A DNA stretch of 64,000 nucleotides, taken from CAILUG01 sp038125665 (lineage in GTDB: Bacteria > Pseudomonadota > Gammaproteobacteria > Pseudomonadales > Pseudohongiellaceae). The stretch covers positions 186,001 to 250,000 of the forward strand of contig JAYPEI010000002.1 in assembly GCA_038125665.1 (NCBI GenBank). The letters are read 5' to 3'. The position numbers were made by a program, and so were the translations under genes. Positions 9,956 to 19,238 of this stretch are shown here, in pieces (positions within the stretch are counted from its first letter, which is position 1; every line of letters begins with the position of its first letter). The notes beneath the pieces were generated by a model. That model saw only the letters and a list, made by a program, of their open reading frames with translations, did no database searches and was not told where the DNA came from.

Positions 9956-9973
9956 ACAAAAAGCCTCTGGCTT
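9956..9973 (-). terminator. Weak hairpin downstream of TonB receptor
   Basis: On the minus strand, AAGCC-AGA-GGCTT is followed by a run of five T, just after the stop of the receptor gene ending at 9990. The stem is only five base pairs, so this is a weak terminator candidate between two convergent genes. Confidence 0.4.
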
Positions 9974-9989
9974 GGGGAAACATCTCTCA

Positions 9990-11993
9990 TTAGAAACGAT
10001 AACTTATTCCCAATCGTATACTCCTTGGAATAGTTGCTCTACTCATCCTGCAGTTTACTTCCGAGCAATCGATTTCTTCGCTATTCATCACATTATCGTA
10101 GCCAGACACGAAAGCAGGATAGAAGTAAGTAATTTCTTTACGATCGGTATCAAGCAGGTTTGCCAACTCGGCGTAGATTGTGAATTGCTCATGATGCCAA
10201 GCTGCTCGGAGATTGATATTAAGTAAACTCTGTGAACGATGTTGATTATCTGCTGATAGCGCGTATGGTCCAAGATAACGAGCTCGTAAAGCTAAATCCC
10301 AATTTTTTAGAGTAGCTGAAACGCCAATTTGTGCTGTCTCTTCTACTGCACCTTCGACATACACCCCTTCAGGGTTATCGACATAGCGAGCATTACTATG
10401 GGTATAAACGGCGTCTATACCCAACCAGTCTCTAGGTTGCCAGAAAGCTGTCAATTCTAGGCCTTGTCGCTTGGAGGCGCCTTTTGGCTCTACAGAATTG
10501 GCATCTCCAATGAAGATTAGTTCACTACTTTGTTTCAACCACCACCAAGCAGTGGTGACTTTTAAATCACCAGTAGAAAAACGTGCTCCCCACTCGTAGC
10601 CTTTTCCTGGAGAGATGGCAGGAACTGGATCTTCAGTATTGATAACCCCTCTGGCGTCATTAGTGTGAAATCCTCGACCAAAGTTACTATATAGCTCCAG
10701 GTTTGCCGATACCAAATAAGCCACACTAATCTTTGGTGAGAATTGAATATCGCTATCTTTTCCGGTTGAGCTTAGCTCGTTGAGAGCATCTATCTCAAAT
10801 TTTGTGGTGTCTCCCCTTAGACCAGTCATTACACGGAGCTTTTCTGTGGGCATCCATTCTGCGGACAGATAAGTCCCAACGAATAAATTTTTTGCACTAT
10901 TGGCACTGATAGGGTTTTGGAACAATCGTGCAAGGGTGTGCTCTACGCCTGTCAGACGAATATAGTCATAGCTTGCATTTCCACCAACAGAAACTTCAAG
11001 TTGGGGTGTTATGAAAAGTAAATGATTAAGTGTAGCTCCGATCGAGTTCCTCTTATCGAACTGATTTATCTGGTAGTCGTAGGTGGGGTTGGAGTTCATC
11101 TTCCAGTCGTATTGTTGTGCCCAAACTGTGGCATCAAATGTATCAGTGTTATGTGAGACCGTAGTCGTTAATCTCTGAGTGCTTCCCTTGGAGGTAGGGT
11201 CTAGACTGCAAAAAACATTCTCGCAGATCTGACTACGTAAGACTCGCTCAGGGATCTGCTCTGTAGGGTCCCAGCTGGCATTGTAGTAAGATATTGTTGA
11301 GGAAAACTCACCAAGATGTGTCTGCCAAGAGCCCTTTCCCCATAAAGAAAGGTGATTGAGTTTTTCCTCTTTTTCCCAAGGACCATCATTATGTTTGTAT
11401 TCTCCTACCCAAGTGTAATTAGCTAAGTCAGATTTGATAGTCTGGCCTCCTACTACGCGCTGCCAACCATAGTGGCCACCTTCAAGAGATACGAAATTTC
11501 TATCCAGTTTGTCGATAGTTTTTATTTTGGAGGCCCCAGCCATAGAAAAATCACCAAGTTCGGCGTAATACGGGCCCTTTCGGTAATCAATTCTTTCTAC
11601 AGTCTCAGGAATAAGGCCATTAACATCCAGATATCCTTGCCCATGCCCGTGGGTAGAGAGATTGACTGGTAGTCCATCAATAGTTACTGAGTAGTCTGTG
11701 CCATGGTCAAGATTGAAACCCCGTAAGAAATACTGGTTAGCTTTACCACTACCAGAGTGCTGGACAGCCACCATGCCAGGCATAGACTCCAGTAGCTCTG
11801 CCGTCTTGAATAAAGGTTGAAGCAGTAGATCCGCCCCTTCAACAGAACCTTCGCTGGCTCCTTGGGAGTTCCCGATAAGGTCTTGGTTTCTACCAAAGAC
11901 TAGGACCTCTTCAAGTTCACTTGGTTGGGCGAATGAGTACATGCTAAAAAATGAAAGAAACAGAAGAATTAATTTATGAGAATGTTCTTTCAA
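9990..11993 (-). CDS. TonB-dependent outer-membrane receptor
   Basis: Protein of 667 residues with a signal peptide ending near MYSFAQ. A TonB-box-like stretch (LEEVLVFGRN) follows, then a plug domain containing LLESMPGMVAVQHSGSG, YFLRGFNLDHGTD and IDGLPVNL. The rest is a beta-barrel ending in the aromatic SIRLGISYRF signature. An unusual plug segment, STHGHGQGYLDVNG, contains two His residues. Cys pairs (CENVFC and CSEVNC) probably form loop disulfides. It is divergent from a second receptor at 12320, sharing a 326-base regulatory region. The ligand is unknown; a TonB-driven uptake function is well established for the family. Confidence 0.9.
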   Translation of the reverse strand: MKEHSHKLILLFLSFFSMYSFAQPSELEEVLVFGRNQDLIGNSQGASEGSVEGADLLLQPLFKTAELLESMPGMVAVQHSGSGKANQYFLRGFNLDHGTDYSVTIDGLPVNLSTHGHGQGYLDVNGLIPETVERIDYRKGPYYAELGDFSMAGASKIKTIDKLDRNFVSLEGGHYGWQRVVGGQTIKSDLANYTWVGEYKHNDGPWEKEEKLNHLSLWGKGSWQTHLGEFSSTISYYNASWDPTEQIPERVLRSQICENVFCSLDPTSKGSTQRLTTTVSHNTDTFDATVWAQQYDWKMNSNPTYDYQINQFDKRNSIGATLNHLLFITPQLEVSVGGNASYDYIRLTGVEHTLARLFQNPISANSAKNLFVGTYLSAEWMPTEKLRVMTGLRGDTTKFEIDALNELSSTGKDSDIQFSPKISVAYLVSANLELYSNFGRGFHTNDARGVINTEDPVPAISPGKGYEWGARFSTGDLKVTTAWWWLKQSSELIFIGDANSVEPKGASKRQGLELTAFWQPRDWLGIDAVYTHSNARYVDNPEGVYVEGAVEETAQIGVSATLKNWDLALRARYLGPYALSADNQHRSQSLLNINLRAAWHHEQFTIYAELANLLDTDRKEITYFYPAFVSGYDNVMNSEEIDCSEVNCRMSRATIPRSIRLGISYRF

Positions 11994-12030
11994 AATAACA
12001 CCATCAGCCAGTTAGAATCTTGTTTAAATC

Positions 12031-12046
12031 ATGACCGCTAAGTCAT
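12031..12046. promoter_or_regulatory. Inverted repeat ATGAC-n6-GTCAT (possible operator)
   Basis: Five-base arms ATGAC and GTCAT flank six bases, 38 bases upstream of the minus-strand receptor start. The half-sites are the same as those of the repeat at 12193-12210, which suggests one regulator acting on both receptors. No regulator gene is seen nearby. Confidence 0.35.
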
Positions 12047-12192
12047 TTTTGAATAAAGCATTTAATATTGGAATCATAAAACTTTTAAGACATTTTAACT
12101 ATCGTTAATTAATTTAAGCCAATGAAATTATTTAATATTTTATTTTTTTTTCGGCGTCTGGATTTCATGGAAAAAATGTGTATATTAAGTGC

Positions 12193-12210
12193 ATGACATT
12201 GTTATGTCAT
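12193..12210. promoter_or_regulatory. Inverted repeat ATGACAT-TGTT-ATGTCAT (possible operator)
   Basis: Perfect seven-base arms with a four-base spacer, about 110 bases upstream of the receptor start at 12320. The outer five bases match the arms of the repeat at 12031-12046. The form suits a dimeric regulator. Confidence 0.45.
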
Positions 12211-12319
12211 CTAAAGATGGTTCTAAAAAGAAGGAGAGAAAATTTCTAAGGGGTTAATAATCTAGCAGTTGAGGATTAAATTAACAGTATTCTAAATTTA
12301 TATAATTAGGGGTAACTGA

Positions 12320-14830
12320 ATGAAAAAAAAATCTCAACTTAGTACCGCCATAGCAATGGCTATCCTAGGTACTTTTACATACTCAGATATCACGACTGCC
12401 CAAGAATCAGAGGGGCTTGAGGAAGTCGTTGTAACAGCACAGCGCCGAGAACAGAACCTGCAAGAGGTTCCAGTCTCTATTGTAGCTTTGACTGGTGAGG
12501 CACTTGAAAATCAAGGCTTAGACAGCCTCGAAGATGTCGGCAACTTTACACCAAACATTAATATTCAGGGCGGCGGTGCTGGGACATTCGGCCCGGTCTT
12601 CCGTGTGCGTGGATTACCAAACATTGGTCTCTATGTGGACGGTGTATGGCAAGTAAACTCATCGGGTTTCTTGACCTCAGACTTCGTCGAAGTAGACAGG
12701 GTGGAGGTGCTACGTGGTCCTCAGGGTACCTCGTATGGACGAGACGCTGTTGGTGGCGCTATTAGAATTTGGACCAAAGGACCAAGTGACGAATTCGGCG
12801 GTAATATCACTGTCACGACTGGTTCTTACGACAGAAAAGATGTTAAGGCTTCAGTAGATATTCCTTTGAGCGACACACTGACAACCAAGTGGACATTATC
12901 AAGTCTGTATCGCGACGGCTACATCGACAGTGTATCTGTTGACCAGTCCTATGGTATGTCTGACCAGGACGTATTTCGCGCTGATATTAAGTGGGCTCCC
13001 TCTGACACATTCGAAGCACGCTTGACGCATACCAGTGACCAGTTACAGTTGACTGAGCCAAGGGTACAGGATGCAATCTTTGATACTCGTGTAATTCCTG
13101 GTCCCGATTTAATAGTAGGCACAGCCGATGATGTTCAAAATTGGGGCGCCTTGATGAAGGACTTCTACGGGCTGGCTATTGAAGGCAATCCAACTCGCTA
13201 CGCAGGATTCCTGCCCTATACGCCCGAAAATTTCACTTCTGGGTATCCCAATGGTCGTATTGGTAAGTGGCAAACTGCCTCCGATACCAATAGACCCTCA
13301 AACATTGAAAGGGAAACCACCAACCTTTCACTGAGCTGGGATATAACGGACACCATGAATCTACAGTCGCTGACTTCGTCTCAAAAAGTTGCTACAGACA
13401 TCATCATCGATTGGGACGGCTCTGATTACGACATCGTGGGTGATCTCTCTAGGGGCCGCACAGACGTATTCAGCCAAGAGTTCCAACTAACGGGTGTTGC
13501 CTTCAATGATCGTCTGAACTGGATGGTGGGTTACTACTACTGGGATCAGGAGGGCATCTCACGTGCCGACCGCCGTACTCTGGGGGATTTCTTTACTTAC
13601 CCTGGCGATACCGGTGAACCAACATTTAGGTTCGAAGACGTTTTCAGTACGGCTCACTGCCAGGCATTGCTAGATCCGGCAATAAACATCACCGGTCAAA
13701 CTACTTGCCAGTTCGCAGCCTTCTTTGCAGAAAACATTTTTGCGTACGACCAGCTGACCTTCAACGACCAGGACGGTGACGCGTGGTTCGGTGAGGCAAC
13801 CTTCAGTCTGACAGATAAGTTAGATGTCACAGCGGGTATACGTTACCACGACCAGAGCATTGATTCTGGGTCAATGAGCTTCAACGCTAACACTGCCCCA
13901 CAGACTATCCGCACAGATGTACTCCACTCTGGGGGAGACCCCTGGGCCGGTGATAGGATCATTGATCCCGAATCACCAGGTGTAAACTTCTCGGCGACCA
14001 CCTACAAGTTTGCTGGGCAGTACCAGTTCAATGACGACATCATGGCTTACGCTAGCTACTCTGAGGGATTCAACTCAGGTGGTCTAAGTAGTGTGACAAC
14101 CACTCGAAGAATCTGGTTCCCTTATGATCCTGAGATCATTGAGAGCAGAGAGGTCGGGATAAGGGCTGACCTTGCGGGAGGTAAGTTACGTGTGAACGCA
14201 ACCTACTTCGACTCCGACTGGACCAATATCCAGAACAGTGGTGTGGTAAGAGACCCCGACACCGGTGTGGAGCTACCACAGCTAGTTACCACTAACGTGG
14301 GTGAGGCCAACGCTAACGGTCTTGAGCTGGAGGTGACTTGGCTTGCGACCGATAGCTTGAATCTCTACCTTAATCTTGGTCTGCTCGATACCGCCTACAC
14401 TAACATTGCTGAGGGGACTTCCTTCTTGGATACCAGCACGGAGTTTGAGCAGGCACCAGACATGACCTGGAGTTTTGGTCTTCAGCACGAGCTAGCCTTG
14501 TCACGTGGAGGCACGATCACCTCAAGATTTGATTACTCCTACACTGACCAGTTCTGGCGTTCGTTGGCGTTCTTGAGACTGGATCAGTACGGCGTCAAGA
14601 ATGGTGGACCAATCCCAGCAAATTTTGATGAGGCAGGGGACTGGGGTACGGCGAATATACGTTTCACCTACGATCCACCTGAAGGAAACTATGTCTTCTC
14701 TGTTTTCGGTACAAACATCACAGACAAGTACATGCTTAACTCTGGGTTCTTCCATGGAATCTGGGGCTATGACTTTGCCACTGTGGGACGTCCAGCAGAG
14801 TATGGTGCTTCATTGACTATCAACTTCTAG
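12320..14830 (+). CDS. TonB-dependent outer-membrane receptor
   Basis: Protein of 836 residues. A signal peptide is followed by the classic TonB box and plug start LEEVVVTAQRREQNLQEVPV. The plug contains FRVRGLPNIGLYVDGVW and VEVLRGPQGTSYGRDAVGGA. A long barrel ends in YGASLTINF with a terminal Phe. The TAQRRE-type plug is common in receptors of marine and sphingomonad-like heterotrophs that import organic molecules. A strong terminator follows at once, but the MBL, DUF6152 and hydrolase genes downstream are on the same strand and may be functionally linked. The ligand is unknown. Confidence 0.93.
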   Translation: MKKKSQLSTAIAMAILGTFTYSDITTAQESEGLEEVVVTAQRREQNLQEVPVSIVALTGEALENQGLDSLEDVGNFTPNINIQGGGAGTFGPVFRVRGLPNIGLYVDGVWQVNSSGFLTSDFVEVDRVEVLRGPQGTSYGRDAVGGAIRIWTKGPSDEFGGNITVTTGSYDRKDVKASVDIPLSDTLTTKWTLSSLYRDGYIDSVSVDQSYGMSDQDVFRADIKWAPSDTFEARLTHTSDQLQLTEPRVQDAIFDTRVIPGPDLIVGTADDVQNWGALMKDFYGLAIEGNPTRYAGFLPYTPENFTSGYPNGRIGKWQTASDTNRPSNIERETTNLSLSWDITDTMNLQSLTSSQKVATDIIIDWDGSDYDIVGDLSRGRTDVFSQEFQLTGVAFNDRLNWMVGYYYWDQEGISRADRRTLGDFFTYPGDTGEPTFRFEDVFSTAHCQALLDPAINITGQTTCQFAAFFAENIFAYDQLTFNDQDGDAWFGEATFSLTDKLDVTAGIRYHDQSIDSGSMSFNANTAPQTIRTDVLHSGGDPWAGDRIIDPESPGVNFSATTYKFAGQYQFNDDIMAYASYSEGFNSGGLSSVTTTRRIWFPYDPEIIESREVGIRADLAGGKLRVNATYFDSDWTNIQNSGVVRDPDTGVELPQLVTTNVGEANANGLELEVTWLATDSLNLYLNLGLLDTAYTNIAEGTSFLDTSTEFEQAPDMTWSFGLQHELALSRGGTITSRFDYSYTDQFWRSLAFLRLDQYGVKNGGPIPANFDEAGDWGTANIRFTYDPPEGNYVFSVFGTNITDKYMLNSGFFHGIWGYDFATVGRPAEYGASLTINF

Positions 14831-14866
14831 GAAGTCAAAACAAGAACTAACGTAACAAAACTAAGG

Positions 14867-14898
14867 CGCTGGTAGATTACACTACCAGCGTTTTTTTT
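14867..14898 (+). terminator. Rho-independent terminator after TonB receptor
   Basis: A perfect nine-base-pair stem CGCTGGTAG/CTACCAGCG with a six-base loop is followed directly by eight T, 36 bases after the receptor stop codon. Confidence 0.9.
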
Positions 14899-15042
14899 GG
14901 AAAATTTTAAGGTCCCTTAACTAAAGTCAGTTCCACAAATTTACTCTAGTGTTTTGAATTTGAAGGGAGGTAAACTCTAGCTAGTAGATTGGGTAAAGTT
15001 ATATTCGTACTTGATCAGTTGATCCAACCAAGAGAGAAGACT

Positions 15043-15900
15043 ATGCAAAATTCAAAAGTTCGTATGATCAGTTTACACCTGTTACTTTTTTCCTTGAGTA
15101 GTTTTGGTCTTGCTCAGGAAGACTTCAGTGCGGTTGAAATCAAGTCTCACCACGTCCAGGGGCCAATTTATTACCTAGAGGGCCGAGGAGGAAACATAGG
15201 TCTGTCTGTGGGTGAGGACGGCGTGGTTATGATTGACGACCAGTTCGCACCGCTGACAGATAAAATCTTGGCAGCTATACGTGAACTCAGCGATGGTGAG
15301 ATTCGTTTCCTAATCAACACTCACATACATGGTGATCATACTGGGGGTAACGAAAATCTTGGCAATCTTGGTGTGCAGATACTAACAAGAGACGCCATTA
15401 GAGTTCGCCTACAGGAAAGTGGTTCACCTGCGGCTGCCCTACCTGTCCTGACCTTCTCAGAAAATTTGAGTATCTTCCTTAATGGGGAGGAGACGCAAGT
15501 AATTTCGATGCCGGCCGGTCACACTGATGGGGACACCGTGATCTATTTTACTGAGTCAGATGTACTACATGTGGGAGACGTTTTTCGTACTACTGGATTC
15601 CCGGTTATTGATCTAACAAATGGTGGTACTCTGCAAGGAACACTGGACACTCTAGGTAAAATTATAGGGATGTCGGGTCCTGACACAAAAATTATTCCTG
15701 GCCACGGAGGCGTTTCTAGTCGGGAAGATGTACAAGTCTTCAGAGACATGATTCTTGATGTTAAGTCTAGGGTGGCTGAACTTGCCCGTGAGGGTATGAG
15801 TTTTGAAGAAGTTATTGCCGCTAATCCTACATCGGTTTACAACGAACGTTATGGTGATCCGGCAAGGTTTCTCCCTGGTGTTTACGATGGTGTTAAATAA
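15043..15900 (+). CDS. Exported metallo-beta-lactamase-fold hydrolase
   Basis: Protein of 285 residues from ATG 15043, which is preceded by a purine-rich AGAGAGAAGA; a TTG at 14989 would add 18 residues before the signal peptide and is less likely. The signal ends near SFGLAQ. All metal-binding motifs are intact: THIHGDH near residues 93-99, AGHTDGD, VGDVF and PGHG. This matches the exported MBL-fold hydrolases related to subclass B3 beta-lactamases and quinoprotein relay/SoxH-like proteins. The substrate is not predictable; a lactone, ester or thioester is plausible given the neighbouring alpha/beta hydrolase. It starts a probable three-gene unit with the next two genes. Confidence 0.87.
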   Translation: MQNSKVRMISLHLLLFSLSSFGLAQEDFSAVEIKSHHVQGPIYYLEGRGGNIGLSVGEDGVVMIDDQFAPLTDKILAAIRELSDGEIRFLINTHIHGDHTGGNENLGNLGVQILTRDAIRVRLQESGSPAAALPVLTFSENLSIFLNGEETQVISMPAGHTDGDTVIYFTESDVLHVGDVFRTTGFPVIDLTNGGTLQGTLDTLGKIIGMSGPDTKIIPGHGGVSSREDVQVFRDMILDVKSRVAELAREGMSFEEVIAANPTSVYNERYGDPARFLPGVYDGVK

Positions 15901-15930
15901 ATTATTACCATATCTAATGGGGTTATGTTA

Positions 15931-16929
15931 ATGAAATTCTCTTTGTCCAAAATCGCCTTATCCGCTTTCTTGCTTAGTTGTACAGCTGGCACTGCAGCTC
16001 ATCACAGCCAGGCTGTTTTTGATACGAGTCGTGTTATTACCTTCGAGGGAACCGTTAAGCGATTCGATTGGCGCAACCCACACATGTACTTGCAGGTAGA
16101 GACACAGAAAGAAAATGGTGAAACCTATGTCCAGCAGATCGAGGGGCTAGCGATAACGCAAGCTCTGGTTGATGGACTTAAAAAAGAGGACCTTCTGCCT
16201 GGGATGCAAGTGATAGTAAGAGCTAACCCAAACAGAAGAGATAGATACAATACTATCAGAGGATTAAACATCACCACCGCAGACGGGGTTGTGCACCCGT
16301 TCTACGAAAGTAACCCAGTACAGCCTGTTCTAGTTCCCGCAGACACAATGAGCGGCCACTGGGCACCCTCTCTGGGGGAAACAGGCAAGGCAATGGCAGC
16401 CTCTCGTTCTTGGCCCCTAAGTAAGCCAGGTCCTCGCCCCTATGAAGAGGCAGGCTGCATGGTCGAACCGGTCCCCTTCTTAACCGTGATAAACGAGTTA
16501 CGGGTAATCGAGCTGAGAGAAAATGAAGTGTTAATGAGACATGATAATTCAGGAGATATCGTTGATCGGATAATTCCTCTGGGACTAACAACTCATCCCG
16601 ACAATATTGTGCCATCCCTATTTGGTCACTCGATTGGCCGTTGGGAAGGTAACACTTTGGTCATAGACACCATAGGATACGCCGCCAACGATGCTGGCCT
16701 GTTCTCTGGTATCCCTGGTGGAGTAAGGAAACAGACTATAGAACGTTTAACGCTAACTGAAGATCGTAAACAGCTAAGATATGAAGTAACGATGACGGAT
16801 CCTGACTTTCTTACAGCCCCTGTTGAAATTAGTATGTTATGGGATCACCGTCCAGACCTACCACTGTCCAGTGACCCTTGTGAGCAGGAGATTTCTGACA
16901 GGTTCCTCAGTGACGGTTTTTTGGAGTAG
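15931..16929 (+). CDS. DUF6152-family exported protein
   Basis: Protein of 332 residues with a signal peptide ending at GTAAHHS. The start of the mature region, HHSQAVFDTSRVITFEGTVK, and the RFDWRNPHMYLQVE segment are characteristic of the DUF6152 family of envelope proteins. The rest (to SDRFLSDGF) forms a second domain seen in the longer members, with ESNPVQPVLVPAD and RWEGNTLVIDTIGY. The ATG at 15931 is favoured over that at 15925 because GGGG lies eight bases before it. No enzymatic function is known. The gene lies 30 bases after the MBL gene and 23 before the hydrolase gene. Confidence 0.8.
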   Translation: MKFSLSKIALSAFLLSCTAGTAAHHSQAVFDTSRVITFEGTVKRFDWRNPHMYLQVETQKENGETYVQQIEGLAITQALVDGLKKEDLLPGMQVIVRANPNRRDRYNTIRGLNITTADGVVHPFYESNPVQPVLVPADTMSGHWAPSLGETGKAMAASRSWPLSKPGPRPYEEAGCMVEPVPFLTVINELRVIELRENEVLMRHDNSGDIVDRIIPLGLTTHPDNIVPSLFGHSIGRWEGNTLVIDTIGYAANDAGLFSGIPGGVRKQTIERLTLTEDRKQLRYEVTMTDPDFLTAPVEISMLWDHRPDLPLSSDPCEQEISDRFLSDGFLE

Positions 16930-16952
16930 GGTTACTTCTCACAGGAAAAATA

Positions 16953-17843
16953 ATGGTGATGAATCATTTTTCTCTGATAATGAAAATAATCTCAACTTTG
17001 GTAATTCTGCCTATTCTTCCCGTAACTGTAATGGCAACAACTGTTGTTGAGACAATTTCATACTCACATGAATCTCTGCCTGGACATACAATATATCAAC
17101 CAAGGAATTTGGTTAGTCAATACCCAGTGGTCCTCTGGGGAAATGGGAGTTGCGTAAACAGCTCATACAGCTATGAATCATTTCTAAGAGAGGTAGCTGC
17201 ACAGGGTTTAGTCGTAATCGCAATCGGTCCCTATCGCGACTCGCCTTATCCAAGGCGACAGAGATCAGAGGACCCTGCAGATTGGCCACCCTTTGAGACG
17301 AACTATCGGCAACACTTTGAAGCACTTGAGTGGGCTGAGGATGTGAAGCGGGGAGGAATAGATGATCTGGGGTCTCATCTTGATCTGACTAGGATAGCAG
17401 TCATGGGGCACTCGTGTGGAGGTTTGCAGGCAGTAAAGGCATCCAGTGACCCTCGTGTTACAACAACAGTTGTGCTCAACAGTGGGCTCTTCCCAGATGA
17501 CGACCAGTACATGATAAGACATGAAGCTAAGCGGGAAGACTTATTAAAACTCCATGCCCCCATTGCCTACTTTATTGGTGGAGAAACAGACATCGCTTAC
17601 CTTAATGCTGAACAAGACTGGCTTTCACTTCAATATCAAGATCAAATTGTTATTAACGCGAATATGGAGGTCGGACACGGGGCAACCTATGACCAGCCTG
17701 GTGGTTATCCTTTTGCCGAGGGCCCGATTGAGTGGTTAAAGTTTCAGCTGCTTGGTAACGAGGAGTCAGGCTCAAAATTTACTGGTGAAAATTGTGGTTT
17801 TTGCTCTTCAAGCGAGTGGATAATAAAAAAGAAAGGGATATGA
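16953..17843 (+). CDS. Exported alpha/beta hydrolase
   Basis: Protein of 296 residues with a hydrophobic signal segment ending near VTVMA. The alpha/beta hydrolase features are visible: an oxyanion-region LWGNGSC near residue 62, the nucleophile elbow MGHSCGG (Ser154) and a C-terminal VGHGATY that supplies the likely catalytic His. The layout resembles dienelactone hydrolase, PET-hydrolase or chlorophyllase-like enzymes that cleave esters. Several Cys residues (CVNS, HSCGG, CGFCSS) may form disulfides. AGGAAA precedes the start. It is the last gene before a terminator and convergent with the DUF1552 operon. Confidence 0.82.
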   Translation: MVMNHFSLIMKIISTLVILPILPVTVMATTVVETISYSHESLPGHTIYQPRNLVSQYPVVLWGNGSCVNSSYSYESFLREVAAQGLVVIAIGPYRDSPYPRRQRSEDPADWPPFETNYRQHFEALEWAEDVKRGGIDDLGSHLDLTRIAVMGHSCGGLQAVKASSDPRVTTTVVLNSGLFPDDDQYMIRHEAKREDLLKLHAPIAYFIGGETDIAYLNAEQDWLSLQYQDQIVINANMEVGHGATYDQPGGYPFAEGPIEWLKFQLLGNEESGSKFTGENCGFCSSSEWIIKKKGI

Positions 17844-17855
17844 TGTGAATTAACA

Positions 17856-17893
17856 GCCCTGCACTGGGTTAAACCAGCCAGGGCATCTTTTTA
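17856..17893 (+). terminator. Terminator between convergent hydrolase and DUF1552 genes
   Basis: GCCCTG and CAGGGC arms with an inner CTGG/CCAG pairing form a stem, followed by ATCTTTTTAT. It lies 12 bases after the hydrolase stop and 9 before the end of the opposite gene. Confidence 0.75.
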
Positions 17894-17901
17894 TAGATAA
17901 C

Positions 17902-19236
17902 CTAGAGCAAGAATCTGCCTGTTGATATCCCGATCTCATTCATCTCGACACCCATAACGTCGGCTATTCCAAGAAGTAGGTTGGAAGTTGGTTCATCTTC
18001 GCTAGCTTTCAAATGACGGTTACCCTCAACACGTCCCCCCGCACTGCCAACTAACATGGCCGGTACGTTATGGCGATCATGTACCAACCCGTTACTCATG
18101 CCTGCACCATAGTAGAGTAGAGAGTTGTCTAGCAAGCTACCTTCACCATCAGGAGTGTTGCTCATTTTCTCAACAAATTCTGAGAATTTATGCATCTGAT
18201 AGGTAGTGATCTTGGAATATTTAGCGATACTCTCTTCAGTGTTTTTATGATGAGTCACATTGTGGTGTGGCTCATTGACACCAATGTGAGCATAGCTGCG
18301 ACCAGTGGCTTCATGTCCAGTCATGAAAGTGAACACACGAGTCATGTCTCCCTGGAATGCAAGGTGAATTAAATCGTAGGTTATTGACATGTGAGTATCA
18401 AAATCCTCAGGTATGCCGACTGGGCCATCTGTAGCTCCAGATATGACCTCTGAGCGCGATGACATGCGTTCTATTTGGCTTTCCACTCGACGTACATTAG
18501 TGAGATATTCATCTAAAAGTGTTCTATCATTAGAACCAAGCATTTTATCTAACCGCTTGGTCTCGTCCAGAATAGAGTCCAACATGCTTTGTTTGGTGTC
18601 TAGTCGACGAAGACGCTGTTCCGCGGTGCCAGGATCGCCGAACATACGCTCAAAGGTGACTTGAGGGCTGATTACAACAGGAAGTGGGCTCTCATCATCG
18701 TACCAAGCCAGAGTATTAAAGAAGATACAAGGGTAGTTGTCGCACGCTCCCGCTGCAGTTCCCATATCCTCAACACCGAGCTCGAGTGATCGCATGGGTG
18801 TATCCCCAGCAATAACGTCCGCGATGTACTGATCAAGAGATTTCGCCGAGCGCAACTGGTTAAAGTTCCCATTCTCACTCAAAGGGCCACGGCCGTTAAG
18901 AAAAGCTGAACTTGCTCCCATATGGATACCGCCCATATCCTGACGTCCCTCAGGTGATTTCATTCGACTTATTGTCGTGACATAGTTCCGGAACCTCTCC
19001 ATTGGCTTCATCACTTTATTGAAGGTGAAGTCTTTCCCAACTTCTTCTGGGTGCCAGTCTCCAGGATATATTCCGTTAGGTATGTAGACAGTACCAAATC
19101 TTAGTTTTCTTGCCGCTGCAGTTTTTGATTGAGCGGTGGCAGCGGGGACCATAGCATCGAGCAGTGGAAGTGCAAGTGCAGTACCAGCACCCCTTAGAAG
19201 AGTGCGGCGATTGAGATGTTTTTTAGTGATGTACAT
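17902..19236 (-). CDS. DUF1552 family Tat-exported protein (module B)
   Basis: Protein of 444 residues beginning with a twin-arginine signal NRRTLLRG followed by ALALPLLDAMVPA. It shares the family landmarks of the copy at 5898-7247: FGTVYIPNGI, YDLIHLAFQGDMTRVFTFM, NEPHHNVTHH and SNTPDGEGSLLDNSLLYYGAG. The two proteins are clearly homologous but much diverged, so this is not a recent duplication. GGGAG within the end of the preceding DUF1592 gene is the ribosome site, and only two bases separate the genes, indicating translational coupling. Its function is not established. Confidence 0.88.
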   Translation of the reverse strand: MYITKKHLNRRTLLRGAGTALALPLLDAMVPAATAQSKTAAARKLRFGTVYIPNGIYPGDWHPEEVGKDFTFNKVMKPMERFRNYVTTISRMKSPEGRQDMGGIHMGASSAFLNGRGPLSENGNFNQLRSAKSLDQYIADVIAGDTPMRSLELGVEDMGTAAGACDNYPCIFFNTLAWYDDESPLPVVISPQVTFERMFGDPGTAEQRLRRLDTKQSMLDSILDETKRLDKMLGSNDRTLLDEYLTNVRRVESQIERMSSRSEVISGATDGPVGIPEDFDTHMSITYDLIHLAFQGDMTRVFTFMTGHEATGRSYAHIGVNEPHHNVTHHKNTEESIAKYSKITTYQMHKFSEFVEKMSNTPDGEGSLLDNSLLYYGAGMSNGLVHDRHNVPAMLVGSAGGRVEGNRHLKASEDEPTSNLLLGIADVMGVEMNEIGISTGRFLL

Positions 19237-19238
19237 GG

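Larger units (their letters stand above)
11994..12319. promoter_or_regulatory. Shared control region between two divergent TonB receptors
   Basis: This 326-base non-coding stretch is very AT-rich with long T and A runs. It holds two inverted repeats annotated separately. For the right-hand gene, AGGGG about seven bases before ATG 12320 serves as ribosome binding site. I did not find a convincing sigma-70 -35/-10 pair. Confidence 0.5.
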
